Source of the DNA: an uncultured Prevotella sp.
GTDB taxonomy: Bacteria > Bacteroidota > Bacteroidia > Bacteroidales > Bacteroidaceae
Length of the DNA: 28,215 bases
Assembly: GCA_900548195.1 (NCBI GenBank)
Contig: URJQ01000018.1
Location: 1 to 28,215 of the forward strand
Direction of reading: 5' to 3'
Made by a program: the position numbers and the translations under genes. Shown piece after piece: positions 6,715-15,091 of this stretch. How positions within the stretch are numbered: the stretch's first letter is position 1; every line of letters starts with the position of its first letter. Under the pieces are notes generated by a model. The model was not told where the DNA came from and did no database searches. It worked only from the letters and a program-made list of their open reading frames with translations.

Positions 6715-8001
6715 ATGAGAATAAGAATAATATATATAATGATGATAGCTTGCACAATGCTGCAGAGCTGCGATGGTTTCTTCGACAAGACAGGCGACGA
6801 CAGCGACGTCACTGCGGGGAAATTCTTCAAGGATGAGACAGCATTCATGCAGGCATTGACAGGCATCTATATGCAGATGCGTGCTCCAGAACTTTATGGC
6901 AACACGCTTTCGCTCGGCATGATGGAGTTCGCCTCACAGACATTAGAGCCTTATGACGAAGAGACCACAGCGGCATCTAAGCTCGATTTCGATGCGCCAG
7001 TATTGCGTCAGCGTATGGACACCATGCGGATTTGTGCTGACCGCGTCATCGAATCATGCGATAGAATAATAGATGAAGCAGAGCATACGAAGGTGGTATT
7101 CTTCACTTCAGGACTCAAGGAGATAGTTCTGGGCGAGTGTTATGCCATCAAAGCCGCCATGACCTTTGACCTCCACCGCCTTCTGGACCTTCCTATGGAC
7201 GGTGTAGAGGAATGGCTTGACAAGGCAGACAGGCTGCTTTCTGCAAATGATCCCATAATGAATGCCACCAATCCATCATCGGTGAAAGTGGGCGAAATAG
7301 ACCGCAGACTGCGCACTTTCCAGCTCAATGCCTATGCCGTAAAGGCACTGAAAGCCAGGGTAGCATTATGGAAAGGTGACTATCAGAAGGCATTGAACAA
7401 TGCAGACTCCGTGATGCTGCATACAGATCCGGCACGTGTAGCAACGCGATACCAGCTCTTTTACTTCGTCACACCGGGCAAGTATGGTTCAGATTTCTGC
7501 TTCTCCCGCGAGAATATCTTTGCTTTGTCATCGTTGCCAACCGGTTTTACCCGTCTGAGTGAAACGCTTTTCGACCAGAAGAAGGTCAGATGCCGTGCTG
7601 ACATCGACAAGATATACGCCCAGCAGACCGACATCCGCCGCAGAGCATGGTTTCGTGAGCAGGAAGACGGCACACAGATAATGTCAAATAAATACGGTCC
7701 CAACACCCTGCTTACCGGCTATGTGAGCACAGAAAGCGGTGGAAGTACCGACCTTCCGGCTGCAATTCCTTACATCAGGCTGGGCGAAGTGCAGCTCATA
7801 GCGGCAGAATCCCTGTGGAGATTAAATCGCAAGCAGGAGGCACGCCAACGCCTTATTGCAATGCAGTCAAGCAAGGATGTGACCTATGTAGCCGACGCAT
7901 CGGAGGACGCAGATCTCCTTCCGATGATATATGATGAATACCGTCGTGACCTTTTTGGCGATGGACAGTTGTACTATCTCAATAAACGTATCAGCCGATG
8001 A
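6715..8001 (+). CDS. SusD/RagB-like surface lipoprotein (partner of the miniature SusC)
   Basis: A 428-residue lipoprotein. The ATG at 6715 is preferred over an upstream frame extension because it gives a proper lipoprotein signal ending in the lipobox MLQSC. The next part (FFDKTGDDSDVTAGKFFKDETAFMQALTGIYMQM by type) has the SusD N-terminal pattern. Later come the helical segment around LGECYAIKAAMTFDLHRLL and the conserved stretch PYIRLGEVQLIAAESLWRLNRKQEA, followed by YDEYRRDLFGDGQLYYLNKR, all typical of SusD/RagB. SusD proteins act as a lid on the SusC barrel and bind ligand at the surface. It is shorter than typical SusD (about 500-550), in line with the short SusC before it. Its stop overlaps the next start (ATGA), which suggests coupled translation. 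Confidence 0.9.
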   Translation: MRIRIIYIMMIACTMLQSCDGFFDKTGDDSDVTAGKFFKDETAFMQALTGIYMQMRAPELYGNTLSLGMMEFASQTLEPYDEETTAASKLDFDAPVLRQRMDTMRICADRVIESCDRIIDEAEHTKVVFFTSGLKEIVLGECYAIKAAMTFDLHRLLDLPMDGVEEWLDKADRLLSANDPIMNATNPSSVKVGEIDRRLRTFQLNAYAVKALKARVALWKGDYQKALNNADSVMLHTDPARVATRYQLFYFVTPGKYGSDFCFSRENIFALSSLPTGFTRLSETLFDQKKVRCRADIDKIYAQQTDIRRRAWFREQEDGTQIMSNKYGPNTLLTGYVSTESGGSTDLPAAIPYIRLGEVQLIAAESLWRLNRKQEARQRLIAMQSSKDVTYVADASEDADLLPMIYDEYRRDLFGDGQLYYLNKRISR

Positions 8002-10937
8002 AGACGAGAATATTGATCATACTGATGCTGATGGCGGCAGACACCGTGGTCTTGGCTCAAAGCAACACGCAGAAGGTAGCCAAGGGAAAGACTGCTATGG
8101 CAAAGAATGACAGCACCAGCCAAAAGAAGGACGTGCTGCTGTCAGGCGAGATAGGCGAAACGGTCGTCACGGGATATTATTCGAAGACGAAGAATAGTTT
8201 CACGGGAACGGCAGTTCAGGTGTCAGGCAAAGAACTGATGAAAGTCAACAGCACCAATCTACTTGAGGGTCTGAAGGTATTCGATCCATCGTTTCAAGTA
8301 GTCGATACCCGTGGCATTTACGGTTCTGACCCTAATCATATACCTGACCAAATAGAGATAAGGGGACAGAATACTATGCCAGACATATCGCAGAGCAACC
8401 TGCAGACGGTGACTTCATTGCCTGTCTTCATCCTCGATGGGTTTGAGGTAAACGTGCAGAAAGTCTATGACATAGACATCAATCGCGTGAAGAGCATCAC
8501 CATATTGAAGGACGCAGCCGCAGCCGCAATATACGGTTCGCGTGCCGCAAACGGCGTAGTTGTCATTGAGACCATCACCCCTATGGCAGGAAAATTACAA
8601 ATCAGCTATACGATGAACGGCAAGTTTGAAATCCCAGACCTGTCGTCCTATAATCTGATGAATGCGGCAGAAGTGCTGGAATTTCAGAAGAAAGCGGGCG
8701 TATTTGATGCTTATCGTGACGGAGAAGATGCTGGACTGAATGCCAATTCCTATAATGTGGCGCGTCGTGCCGTGCTCAGTGGCGTGGATACCTATTGGCT
8801 ATCTAAGCCTCTGCAGATGGGTTTCCAGCACAAGCATTCACTCATCATCGAGGCTTCACCAAAGACATCGCTGCCTGGCGGAACGAAAGTTCGCTTCGCG
8901 GCAAACCTGAGTTACAGCAATCTCAGCGGTGCAATGAAGGGCAGTGGACGAGACACTTACGAGGCAGGCACCAAGATAATCATATCCAACCGTCGCATCA
9001 GAGTGACCAATGACTTGCAGCTTTCCATGGTAGATAGCAAGGAATCGCCTTACGGAAGCTTCTCTTCCTACACCTCGGCACTGCCTTATTATCAGGAGAA
9101 AGACGCAGAGGGAAACTTCTATCGCATGCTTTCTCTAAGCAATATGGCGCCAGAGGGCATTGCTCTCGGTGTGCTGGCATCCATGCAGTCGCCTGTCTAT
9201 GAAGCGCGATACCTCAACAGTTACTCCACTTCGAGAGGGATGGACGTGACTAATAATTTCGGAATAAACTGGACCATCACCGATGATATCCGCCTGAAAG
9301 GGTCGTTCTCACTCAGCCATGACAGTAACCGTGACGATGCATACGTATCACCAGGCAGCTTCGAATATATCAACAACAATTCATCCATCACTCCAGATGC
9401 GCTCTATCAGCGTGGCAAATACACGCTCGGACACAGTTCTTCGACCACTGTCTATGGCAGTATGCTGACATCATATACCCACAGTTTCGGGCGTTTCGAT
9501 GTGCAAGCAATACTCGGAGCTGAGGCTAAGCAGACATCAAATGAGAGCGACAGCTACACCATGACGGGATTTCTCGGCAATTCGCAGGACTATATCTCCT
9601 ACGCTGTCCAGTATGAGAAGTATGGCAGAATTACGGGAGGTAAGTCAAAAGTTCGCACAGCAGGCATCTTCTGCAATCAGAATTACAGTTACGACAACCG
9701 TTATCTATGCGACCTTACTATCCGTATGGACGGCAGTTCGCTCTATGGTGACCGTCAGCAGACTACGCCTTACTGGAGTGCCGGACTGAGATGGAACGTG
9801 CATAATGAGCGTTTCTTCGCCGGAAGCGGAGTGGTATCACAGCTCGCCCTGCGCGCAAATGTCGGTACTACGGGTAACCAAAACTATAACCGCAACCAGG
9901 CAAGCAACCAGTATAATTATCTGACTAAGGTCTATGGAGGATATTTCGGAGCAGTAATCACCACGCTCGGCAATCCAGACCTTAAAGGACAGACCACATA
10001 TAACCGCACCATCGGACTGGAGGCTTCGCTCTGGAAGAACCGCCTCAACCTGGAGTTCAACTATTACAACAACAAGACCAAGGGCAACCTGACCAGCATC
10101 ACCGTCGCTCCATCATTGGGATTCGACACCTATAAGGCAAATATGGGCGACTTGCGCAATGAGGGATTTGACTTTAATGTCAGTTATTCCCCTGTACGCA
10201 CAAGGGACCTCCTGGTCAATGTCACGCTCAACGGCACAAGAAACCATAACACCATACTCAAGATTTCCGATGCTCTACAGCGCTATAACGATATGGTAAA
10301 TGCCAACGGTTCGGGTTCCACCACTCCTGTATTCCTCTTCAAGGAGGGCGAATCCATGAATACCATCTACGCTGTGCGGTCGCTTGGCATCGACCCTGGC
10401 ACGGGAAAGGAACTCTATATCGACCGATACGGCAACACCACATATACATGGAATGCCAAGGATCAGGTGCCAGTAGGCGTCAATGAGCCTGCTCTCAATG
10501 GCTATGCCGGACTGAATATCCGCTATAAGTCATGGGAAATAGGCACTCATCTCAATTATTCTTTCGGCGCAGACAAGTATAATTATACACTGCACCAGAA
10601 GATAGAGAACGTCAACTATATGACAAACAATGACCGCCGTGCGCTTACCGAACGATGGCAGAAGCCTGGCGATGTGGCTCTTTATAAGGCTATTACGGAC
10701 AATAGCGCTACTAAGGCGACGTCAAGGTTTGTGCAAAGGGAGAAGAGACTGAGCATGACATCGCTCAGATTGGCATACAATATGGACTCTGACAGACTCC
10801 GTGGCAGCTGGATATCCATGCTTAGACTCTCCATTACGGCTAATGACCTCTTCTATGCCAGCACCATAAGGCAGGAGCGAGGTCTCAGTTATCCTTTCAC
10901 CCGTTCGGTTACATTCAATGTCCAGGTGAATTTCTGA
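7998..10937 (+). CDS. SusC/RagA-type TonB-dependent outer-membrane transporter
   Basis: A 979-residue protein with a signal peptide (1-21, cleavage after AQ). A short linker leads to the TonB box (ETVVTGY, 54-60), then the plug domain (FILDGFEVNVQKV; KDAAAAAIYGSRAANGVVVIET) and a large beta-barrel ending in VQVNF. The N-terminal carboxypeptidase-regulatory-like domain of classical SusC proteins is missing, unlike the - strand paralogue at 24494-27610; the barrel is full length. It should import a ligand passed on by the SusD-like lipoprotein at 11153, powered by TonB. The start overlaps the stop of the preceding gene. The 215-nt gap to its SusD partner holds a terminator-like hairpin. Family assignment is firm; the substrate is not known. 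Confidence 0.96.
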   Translation: MKTRILIILMLMAADTVVLAQSNTQKVAKGKTAMAKNDSTSQKKDVLLSGEIGETVVTGYYSKTKNSFTGTAVQVSGKELMKVNSTNLLEGLKVFDPSFQVVDTRGIYGSDPNHIPDQIEIRGQNTMPDISQSNLQTVTSLPVFILDGFEVNVQKVYDIDINRVKSITILKDAAAAAIYGSRAANGVVVIETITPMAGKLQISYTMNGKFEIPDLSSYNLMNAAEVLEFQKKAGVFDAYRDGEDAGLNANSYNVARRAVLSGVDTYWLSKPLQMGFQHKHSLIIEASPKTSLPGGTKVRFAANLSYSNLSGAMKGSGRDTYEAGTKIIISNRRIRVTNDLQLSMVDSKESPYGSFSSYTSALPYYQEKDAEGNFYRMLSLSNMAPEGIALGVLASMQSPVYEARYLNSYSTSRGMDVTNNFGINWTITDDIRLKGSFSLSHDSNRDDAYVSPGSFEYINNNSSITPDALYQRGKYTLGHSSSTTVYGSMLTSYTHSFGRFDVQAILGAEAKQTSNESDSYTMTGFLGNSQDYISYAVQYEKYGRITGGKSKVRTAGIFCNQNYSYDNRYLCDLTIRMDGSSLYGDRQQTTPYWSAGLRWNVHNERFFAGSGVVSQLALRANVGTTGNQNYNRNQASNQYNYLTKVYGGYFGAVITTLGNPDLKGQTTYNRTIGLEASLWKNRLNLEFNYYNNKTKGNLTSITVAPSLGFDTYKANMGDLRNEGFDFNVSYSPVRTRDLLVNVTLNGTRNHNTILKISDALQRYNDMVNANGSGSTTPVFLFKEGESMNTIYAVRSLGIDPGTGKELYIDRYGNTTYTWNAKDQVPVGVNEPALNGYAGLNIRYKSWEIGTHLNYSFGADKYNYTLHQKIENVNYMTNNDRRALTERWQKPGDVALYKAITDNSATKATSRFVQREKRLSMTSLRLAYNMDSDRLRGSWISMLRLSITANDLFYASTIRQERGLSYPFTRSVTFNVQVNF

Positions 10938-10986
10938 TGGACGAACACTGTATTGCAAGTAGCTGACAGACTGCCCGTCAGAAGAA

Positions 10987-11082
10987 AATATCAATAAATA
11001 AAAACAAACAAATATATTATGTTTTTCTATTTTTTGTCTATTTTTCTCTATTGATATTTTTCACATCCCCACGCAAGTGGGG
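10987..11082 (+). terminator. Imperfect terminator-like hairpin plus GNRA-loop stem between susC and susD
   Basis: The left arm at 10987-11010 and the right arm at 11035-11058 pair imperfectly and end in T residues (11057-11061). The left arm shares AATATCAATAAATAAAAA with the terminator at 1576. It is followed by a perfect CCCCAC-GCAA-GTGGGG stem-loop (11067-11082). As the operon seems to continue, this is probably a partial terminator, attenuator or mRNA-stability element. Confidence 0.5.
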
Positions 11083-11152
11083 ACTGAGGGGTGTCACTTT
11101 GCTTACGAAGATAGAATAAATAAAGACAAAACCGCATTCCACCCTTTTGATT

Positions 11153-12571
11153 ATGCGCAAAACATTATTATACATATTATCCATAATACTGCTGCAGAGC
11201 TGCTCATGGTTTGATGTAGGAGCCGAGTCGGAGATTGACGAGAAGGATATGTTTGTCAATGCCGATGGCTACTACACCGCTCTGACGGGCATATATATCA
11301 GCATGGGCAGCACCGAACTATATGGTGGCAACCTTACTCTGACTGCCCTAGAACCTCTTTCACAGCAATATAACGTCAAGGAAGATGACCCCGATCGCGT
11401 CGCTTGGTCACAGTTCAGATACGCCACTGACGGAGGACAGGAACTCGTTTCTGCCATCTGGCTCAAGATGTATAACACTATAGTCAATGCCAATATGCTA
11501 CTTGCCAAACTGCCTGAGGCGGAAGGCAAGATCGACAGCGATGTGATTGACATCATCCACGGTGAAGTGCTCGCACTCAGGTCATTGATGTATTTCGACC
11601 TTATGAGATTATTCAATGAGAGTTATGAGGTAAATCCAGAGTCGGGAAATGTGCGTTACAAGACAGACTTTGGCTTTGTCCTCGGTAAGAAAATGAGTAA
11701 TGAGCAGCTTATTGATACCATCATCTCTGACCTTATGCAGGCTCGCGACTACCTGAAAAAGGACCCTCTATATTGTAATAAGGCATACAGCAACCGCTAT
11801 CTGGCTTATGACCGCACACAGAGGATGAACTATTACGCTGCTACTGCTTTGCTCGCCAGGATGGAAATCTACCGCGGACATTATGCTGAGGCTGCACAAT
11901 ATGCCGAAGAGGTAATCGATTCGGAAAAGTATAGGTTTATCCTTCCAGAGGAAATTCTGGAGACAGACATCTACGGAGTGGAACAGAAAGCCGACCGCAT
12001 CTTCATGCCAGAGATGATTTTTGCCCTCTATTGTGAGAACATACTTACCGTTTCACGCTCATATTACGAAGGTCTGACTGGCGATTTTGCCAAGAGTGCC
12101 AACGCATACGAGGACAATGATGTGCGCAGAGCATGGCTATACCAAAACCCGAGCGCAAATGAAAAAATCAATATGATACGCTATCAGCGGTCTGTAAAGT
12201 CGGAAGATGCCGGCAAATACGGTGATCCCGTCGTTCCTATGCTGAAAATAAGCGAGATGTATCTCATACTGGCAGAATGTAATCTCAATGGTATTGATAC
12301 CAAAGAGAATGCTTTAAGCCTTCTGAACACGATAAAACTAAACCGCGGAGAGGCAGCTCTCCCGGCTACGGCTACCGCTCAGACTCTGTGGAATGAACTG
12401 ACACATGAGTATATCTGCGACTTCCGAGGCGAGGGACAGCTGTTCTATTATTACAAGCGCCGCAACCTCCGCGCCGTCGATGACGGAAACTATAACGGCA
12501 ATACTGTCAGCGTTCCTGCTTCGGCTTATGTGCTACCGTTGCCGGATTACGAGAAACAGTTTGGATATTGA
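11153..12571 (+). CDS. SusD/RagB-like surface lipoprotein
   Basis: A 472-residue lipoprotein with signal and lipobox LLQSC. The ATG at 11153 is chosen over a TTG two codons earlier. SusD hallmarks follow: the N-terminal DMFVNADGYYTALTGIY segment, TPR-like helices around GEVLALRSLMYFDLMRLF, MLKISEMYLILAECNLN in the C-terminal part, and EYICDFRGEGQLFYYYKR near the end. It should form the substrate-binding lid of the SusC at 7998. It sits 215 nt after that gene and 20 nt before the DUF4843 gene. It resembles the - strand SusD (541 residues) in order of motifs but is clearly divergent, so its ligand may differ. Confidence 0.95.
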   Translation: MRKTLLYILSIILLQSCSWFDVGAESEIDEKDMFVNADGYYTALTGIYISMGSTELYGGNLTLTALEPLSQQYNVKEDDPDRVAWSQFRYATDGGQELVSAIWLKMYNTIVNANMLLAKLPEAEGKIDSDVIDIIHGEVLALRSLMYFDLMRLFNESYEVNPESGNVRYKTDFGFVLGKKMSNEQLIDTIISDLMQARDYLKKDPLYCNKAYSNRYLAYDRTQRMNYYAATALLARMEIYRGHYAEAAQYAEEVIDSEKYRFILPEEILETDIYGVEQKADRIFMPEMIFALYCENILTVSRSYYEGLTGDFAKSANAYEDNDVRRAWLYQNPSANEKINMIRYQRSVKSEDAGKYGDPVVPMLKISEMYLILAECNLNGIDTKENALSLLNTIKLNRGEAALPATATAQTLWNELTHEYICDFRGEGQLFYYYKRRNLRAVDDGNYNGNTVSVPASAYVLPLPDYEKQFGY

Positions 12572-12591
12572 CACTTTCACCTCTTACAGCA

Positions 12592-13317
12592 ATGCGAAAA
12601 ATACTATACATAATGCTTACAGCCACAGCCCTATTGTCCGTAGCAGCCTGCTCGGAAGATACGCTGGAAGCCTACGATACATCGACCAGTGCGCTCAATA
12701 TAGCCCGCGGCACTGTCTTTGGTTCTGCTGCAGACTATCCAGAGAGCTATAGTTTCAATGCTTATTTCCTTGGTGGAAAGGTGACGGACTACACGCTCCA
12801 GATACCTGTTCGCCTGCAGGGGATGATAGATTATGGTCGTGACCGTCATTTCGGAGTGATGATTTCGGAGGCAGAAAGCGAAGGTGTCACCGCCAGTTCT
12901 GCGGTGGTAAGTTTCGACAGCAAGCAAGTGTTTCGCAGCGGAATGTATCAAGACACGCTCCGCGCTACAATCCACGTCGATGAGATGGACAGCGAAATGA
13001 CCTACAAAATGAGGCTGGCTCTCGTGCCGGGAGAAGATTTCACGGTGGGAGTGCCGGAGTATCAGTATGTGGATGTGCAGTTTACAAAAAACCTTACCAT
13101 CGCTCCTGCCTTCTGGGAAAACAATAGCAAACTGAGAAAAATCACCTATTCAGCCCGTAAGTGTGCCGTCTTTCTGGAGATTAGTGGCATCACGAATCCA
13201 GAATGGGTGGACGATGGCAGCAGTGTCATCCTCGATTATTGGATTTCGCTCTGCAAGCAATGGTTTATACAACATGAGGAATATGACTCCAATGGTAACA
13301 GAATATACTTTGAATAA
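12592..13317 (+). CDS. DUF4843 domain lipoprotein
   Basis: A 241-residue lipoprotein. Starting at ATG 12592 gives a clean signal peptide with lipobox VAAC; the frame extends eight codons upstream to a TTG that would spoil it. The rest looks like two beta-rich domains (YTLQIPVRLQG; MTYKMRLALVPGEDF), typical of DUF4843 proteins that accompany certain SusC/SusD pairs. The family's function is unknown; from its position and lipid anchor it is likely a surface accessory ligand-binding protein. It is shorter than the - strand counterpart (304 residues), mainly towards the C-terminus. The stop TAA overlaps the ATG of the next gene by one base, so the two are probably translationally coupled. Confidence 0.85.
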   Translation: MRKILYIMLTATALLSVAACSEDTLEAYDTSTSALNIARGTVFGSAADYPESYSFNAYFLGGKVTDYTLQIPVRLQGMIDYGRDRHFGVMISEAESEGVTASSAVVSFDSKQVFRSGMYQDTLRATIHVDEMDSEMTYKMRLALVPGEDFTVGVPEYQYVDVQFTKNLTIAPAFWENNSKLRKITYSARKCAVFLEISGITNPEWVDDGSSVILDYWISLCKQWFIQHEEYDSNGNRIYFE

Positions 13318-14846
13318 TGCGTAAAAAGACAAGAATATACTATCAGTTGCTCATCCTCGGCATCGTGATGACCTCCCTTCTCTCATGCTATGGAGACAAA
13401 GACAGCGAAGCTACGGACGACATACAGCAGGTAACCGCCATAAACGGCATTGCCACTGACGGTTCATATACGCTCTATCAGGGGGACACTCTGAGGATAA
13501 ACCCTTCGCTGACCTTCTCCGAGGGGGCTGATTCCCTTCGCTATGACTACCGTTGGGTGGTGGGTAAACAGCAGGAAATAGCCACCGGCAAGCAGTTGGT
13601 ATGGGAGGTTTCATTGCCTTCTGGATATAATATGGCGACTGATATCCCCGCTGTCTTCATAGCAAAGGACAGGGGGAACGGACTGGAGTTTCGCAAGACA
13701 TTCTCCTTCCAGGTGCTGAGCACATACACACCGTCCTCCATTGTGGTCTATCAGAAGTCTGACGGACGCACCGAATGGATGTCGCTGCAGGGTGATGTGC
13801 GAGCTTTCACCAACTATTATCCCGACATGATAGAGCGGATAAATCCCGATGAACCCATCAAAGGCAAGTACTACGGCACGCTATATGCCCTTAATGAAAT
13901 AGCCATTTTCACTGACCAAAGTCCGTCATGGGGCAGATGTGTCAGTATATGCAATGCTGATCCAGACAATGGTTTCTATCATAATGTGGGTGAATATACC
14001 GGTAATATATATAATAAGGTGTATATGGGCAGCGCTACTCAGTTGGACATCAGCAATATCACCTTCGGCTACGGCGCATCTAAATACTTCATCTGCAATG
14101 GCGATCTCCATGTATTCAATGGTCTGGACCGCAAGCTTCCAGTCTTCAATGAGAACACTTTTGTCAAGAGTCGCAATGTGCGTCAGGCCATGTCGAGCAA
14201 GCAGTTCCAGAGGTTTAAGAAAGTGACTTTCGTGCTGCATGACGATAATACGGTGGGTTGTTACCACGTCTATAATGACCAGATGGAGCATATCAGCATT
14301 GAAGGCGAACCTTTCCGTCTCGACAGTCTCTGCGGATGCTTCACCGAAGCCACAGGAATGGGTTCCAATCAGCCATACGAAGTATATCTGATAGGCAAGC
14401 GTGACGGAGAGTATGCCATCTATGAATTCCATGTCAACTATGTCAAGACCAAGGTGCAGCCTATCTCCCTCAAGCGCATCATGCCGATTGATGCCGCTCT
14501 GGCACGGACCATTGGTTATTGGTGGGGCTCGTTTGGCGAGAGTTATGCCTTCTATTCTGTTGGTAATAAGGTATATCGCTTTGACTATTACAATATGAAA
14601 GAGTTTAATCCTGCGAAGTCAAAACTGCTGATTAGCCTCGATGAAGGCGAACAACTGGTGGATGTATTCCCTCTTGTCACGGGCTTAGGACTGCGTGATG
14701 AGGACGATTGCACCGTCATGCTGACCTACCGTCCTGCCACTGGCTGTTCTTCCATCCGTGTCTATGACAGCGTGACAGGCAAGCTCATCAAAGCATATCA
14801 AGACATCATACCCGGCTATGCCACCTATTTCACGAGGTGTTTGTAG
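13317..14846 (+). CDS. PKD-like family lipoprotein
   Basis: A 509-residue lipoprotein with lipobox LLSC near residue 24. The N-terminal 120 residues form a PKD/Ig-like beta-sandwich (DTLRINPSLTF, YRWVVGKQQEIATGKQLVWEV, FRKTFSFQVLS). The remaining 370 residues form repeated beta segments, perhaps a propeller-like domain (IAIFTDQSP; YEVYLIGKRDGEYAIYEFHV). This architecture is the one annotated as PKD-like family lipoprotein next to DUF4843 proteins in Bacteroidota. No catalytic motif was seen. It is likely a surface ligand-binding subunit of the SusC/D system. The start overlaps the preceding stop. The gene is followed by a perfect 42-bp inverted repeat that may separate it from the downstream genes. 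The - strand paralogue is at 20182-21801. Confidence 0.85.
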   Translation: MRKKTRIYYQLLILGIVMTSLLSCYGDKDSEATDDIQQVTAINGIATDGSYTLYQGDTLRINPSLTFSEGADSLRYDYRWVVGKQQEIATGKQLVWEVSLPSGYNMATDIPAVFIAKDRGNGLEFRKTFSFQVLSTYTPSSIVVYQKSDGRTEWMSLQGDVRAFTNYYPDMIERINPDEPIKGKYYGTLYALNEIAIFTDQSPSWGRCVSICNADPDNGFYHNVGEYTGNIYNKVYMGSATQLDISNITFGYGASKYFICNGDLHVFNGLDRKLPVFNENTFVKSRNVRQAMSSKQFQRFKKVTFVLHDDNTVGCYHVYNDQMEHISIEGEPFRLDSLCGCFTEATGMGSNQPYEVYLIGKRDGEYAIYEFHVNYVKTKVQPISLKRIMPIDAALARTIGYWWGSFGESYAFYSVGNKVYRFDYYNMKEFNPAKSKLLISLDEGEQLVDVFPLVTGLGLRDEDDCTVMLTYRPATGCSSIRVYDSVTGKLIKAYQDIIPGYATYFTRCL

Positions 14847-14854
14847 GGTTGTTC

Positions 14855-15026
14855 TTAAATGAAGAATGATGAATGAAGAATGAAGAATGGAAGTTAGCAT
14901 TGTCGCTTGATGGATTCTGCGCAAGAATATGAACCATACTTGGATTCTTCATTTAATAGCCTTTTCAAATAAAGAAGTAAAACGTAACTTCCATTCTTCA
15001 TTCTTCATTCATCATTCTTCATTTAA
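14855..15026. repeat. 172-bp element with perfect 42-bp inverted repeat ends
   Basis: Bases 14855-14896 are the exact reverse complement of 14985-15026. Each arm is built of GAAGAATG-type units and ends in GGAAGTTA. The 88-nt interior has no coding potential. The RNA could form a very stable 42-bp stem. The arms share sequence with the repeats at 1854-1875 and 4487-4550. It could be a non-autonomous mobile element, an RNA-processing site or a partial terminator. Confidence 0.8.
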
Positions 15027-15029
15027 TAA

Positions 15030-15044
15030 AGCCGCGTCACCGGC
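15030..15044. repeat. 15-bp direct repeat left of the LRR gene
   Basis: AGCCGCGTCACCGGC occurs here and again, identically, at 16246-16260, bracketing the leucine-rich repeat gene. This copy lies 4 nt after the 42-bp inverted repeat element. Confidence 0.7.
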
Positions 15045-15091
15045 GGATATAAGAATATAAACAATATAAACAATAAACACAAGAAACGCTT

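Noticed and set aside
11094..11101. TCACTTTG as a promoter for the SusD gene at 11153
   Set aside because: The first box lacks the conserved A and there is no TTTG at the right distance upstream.
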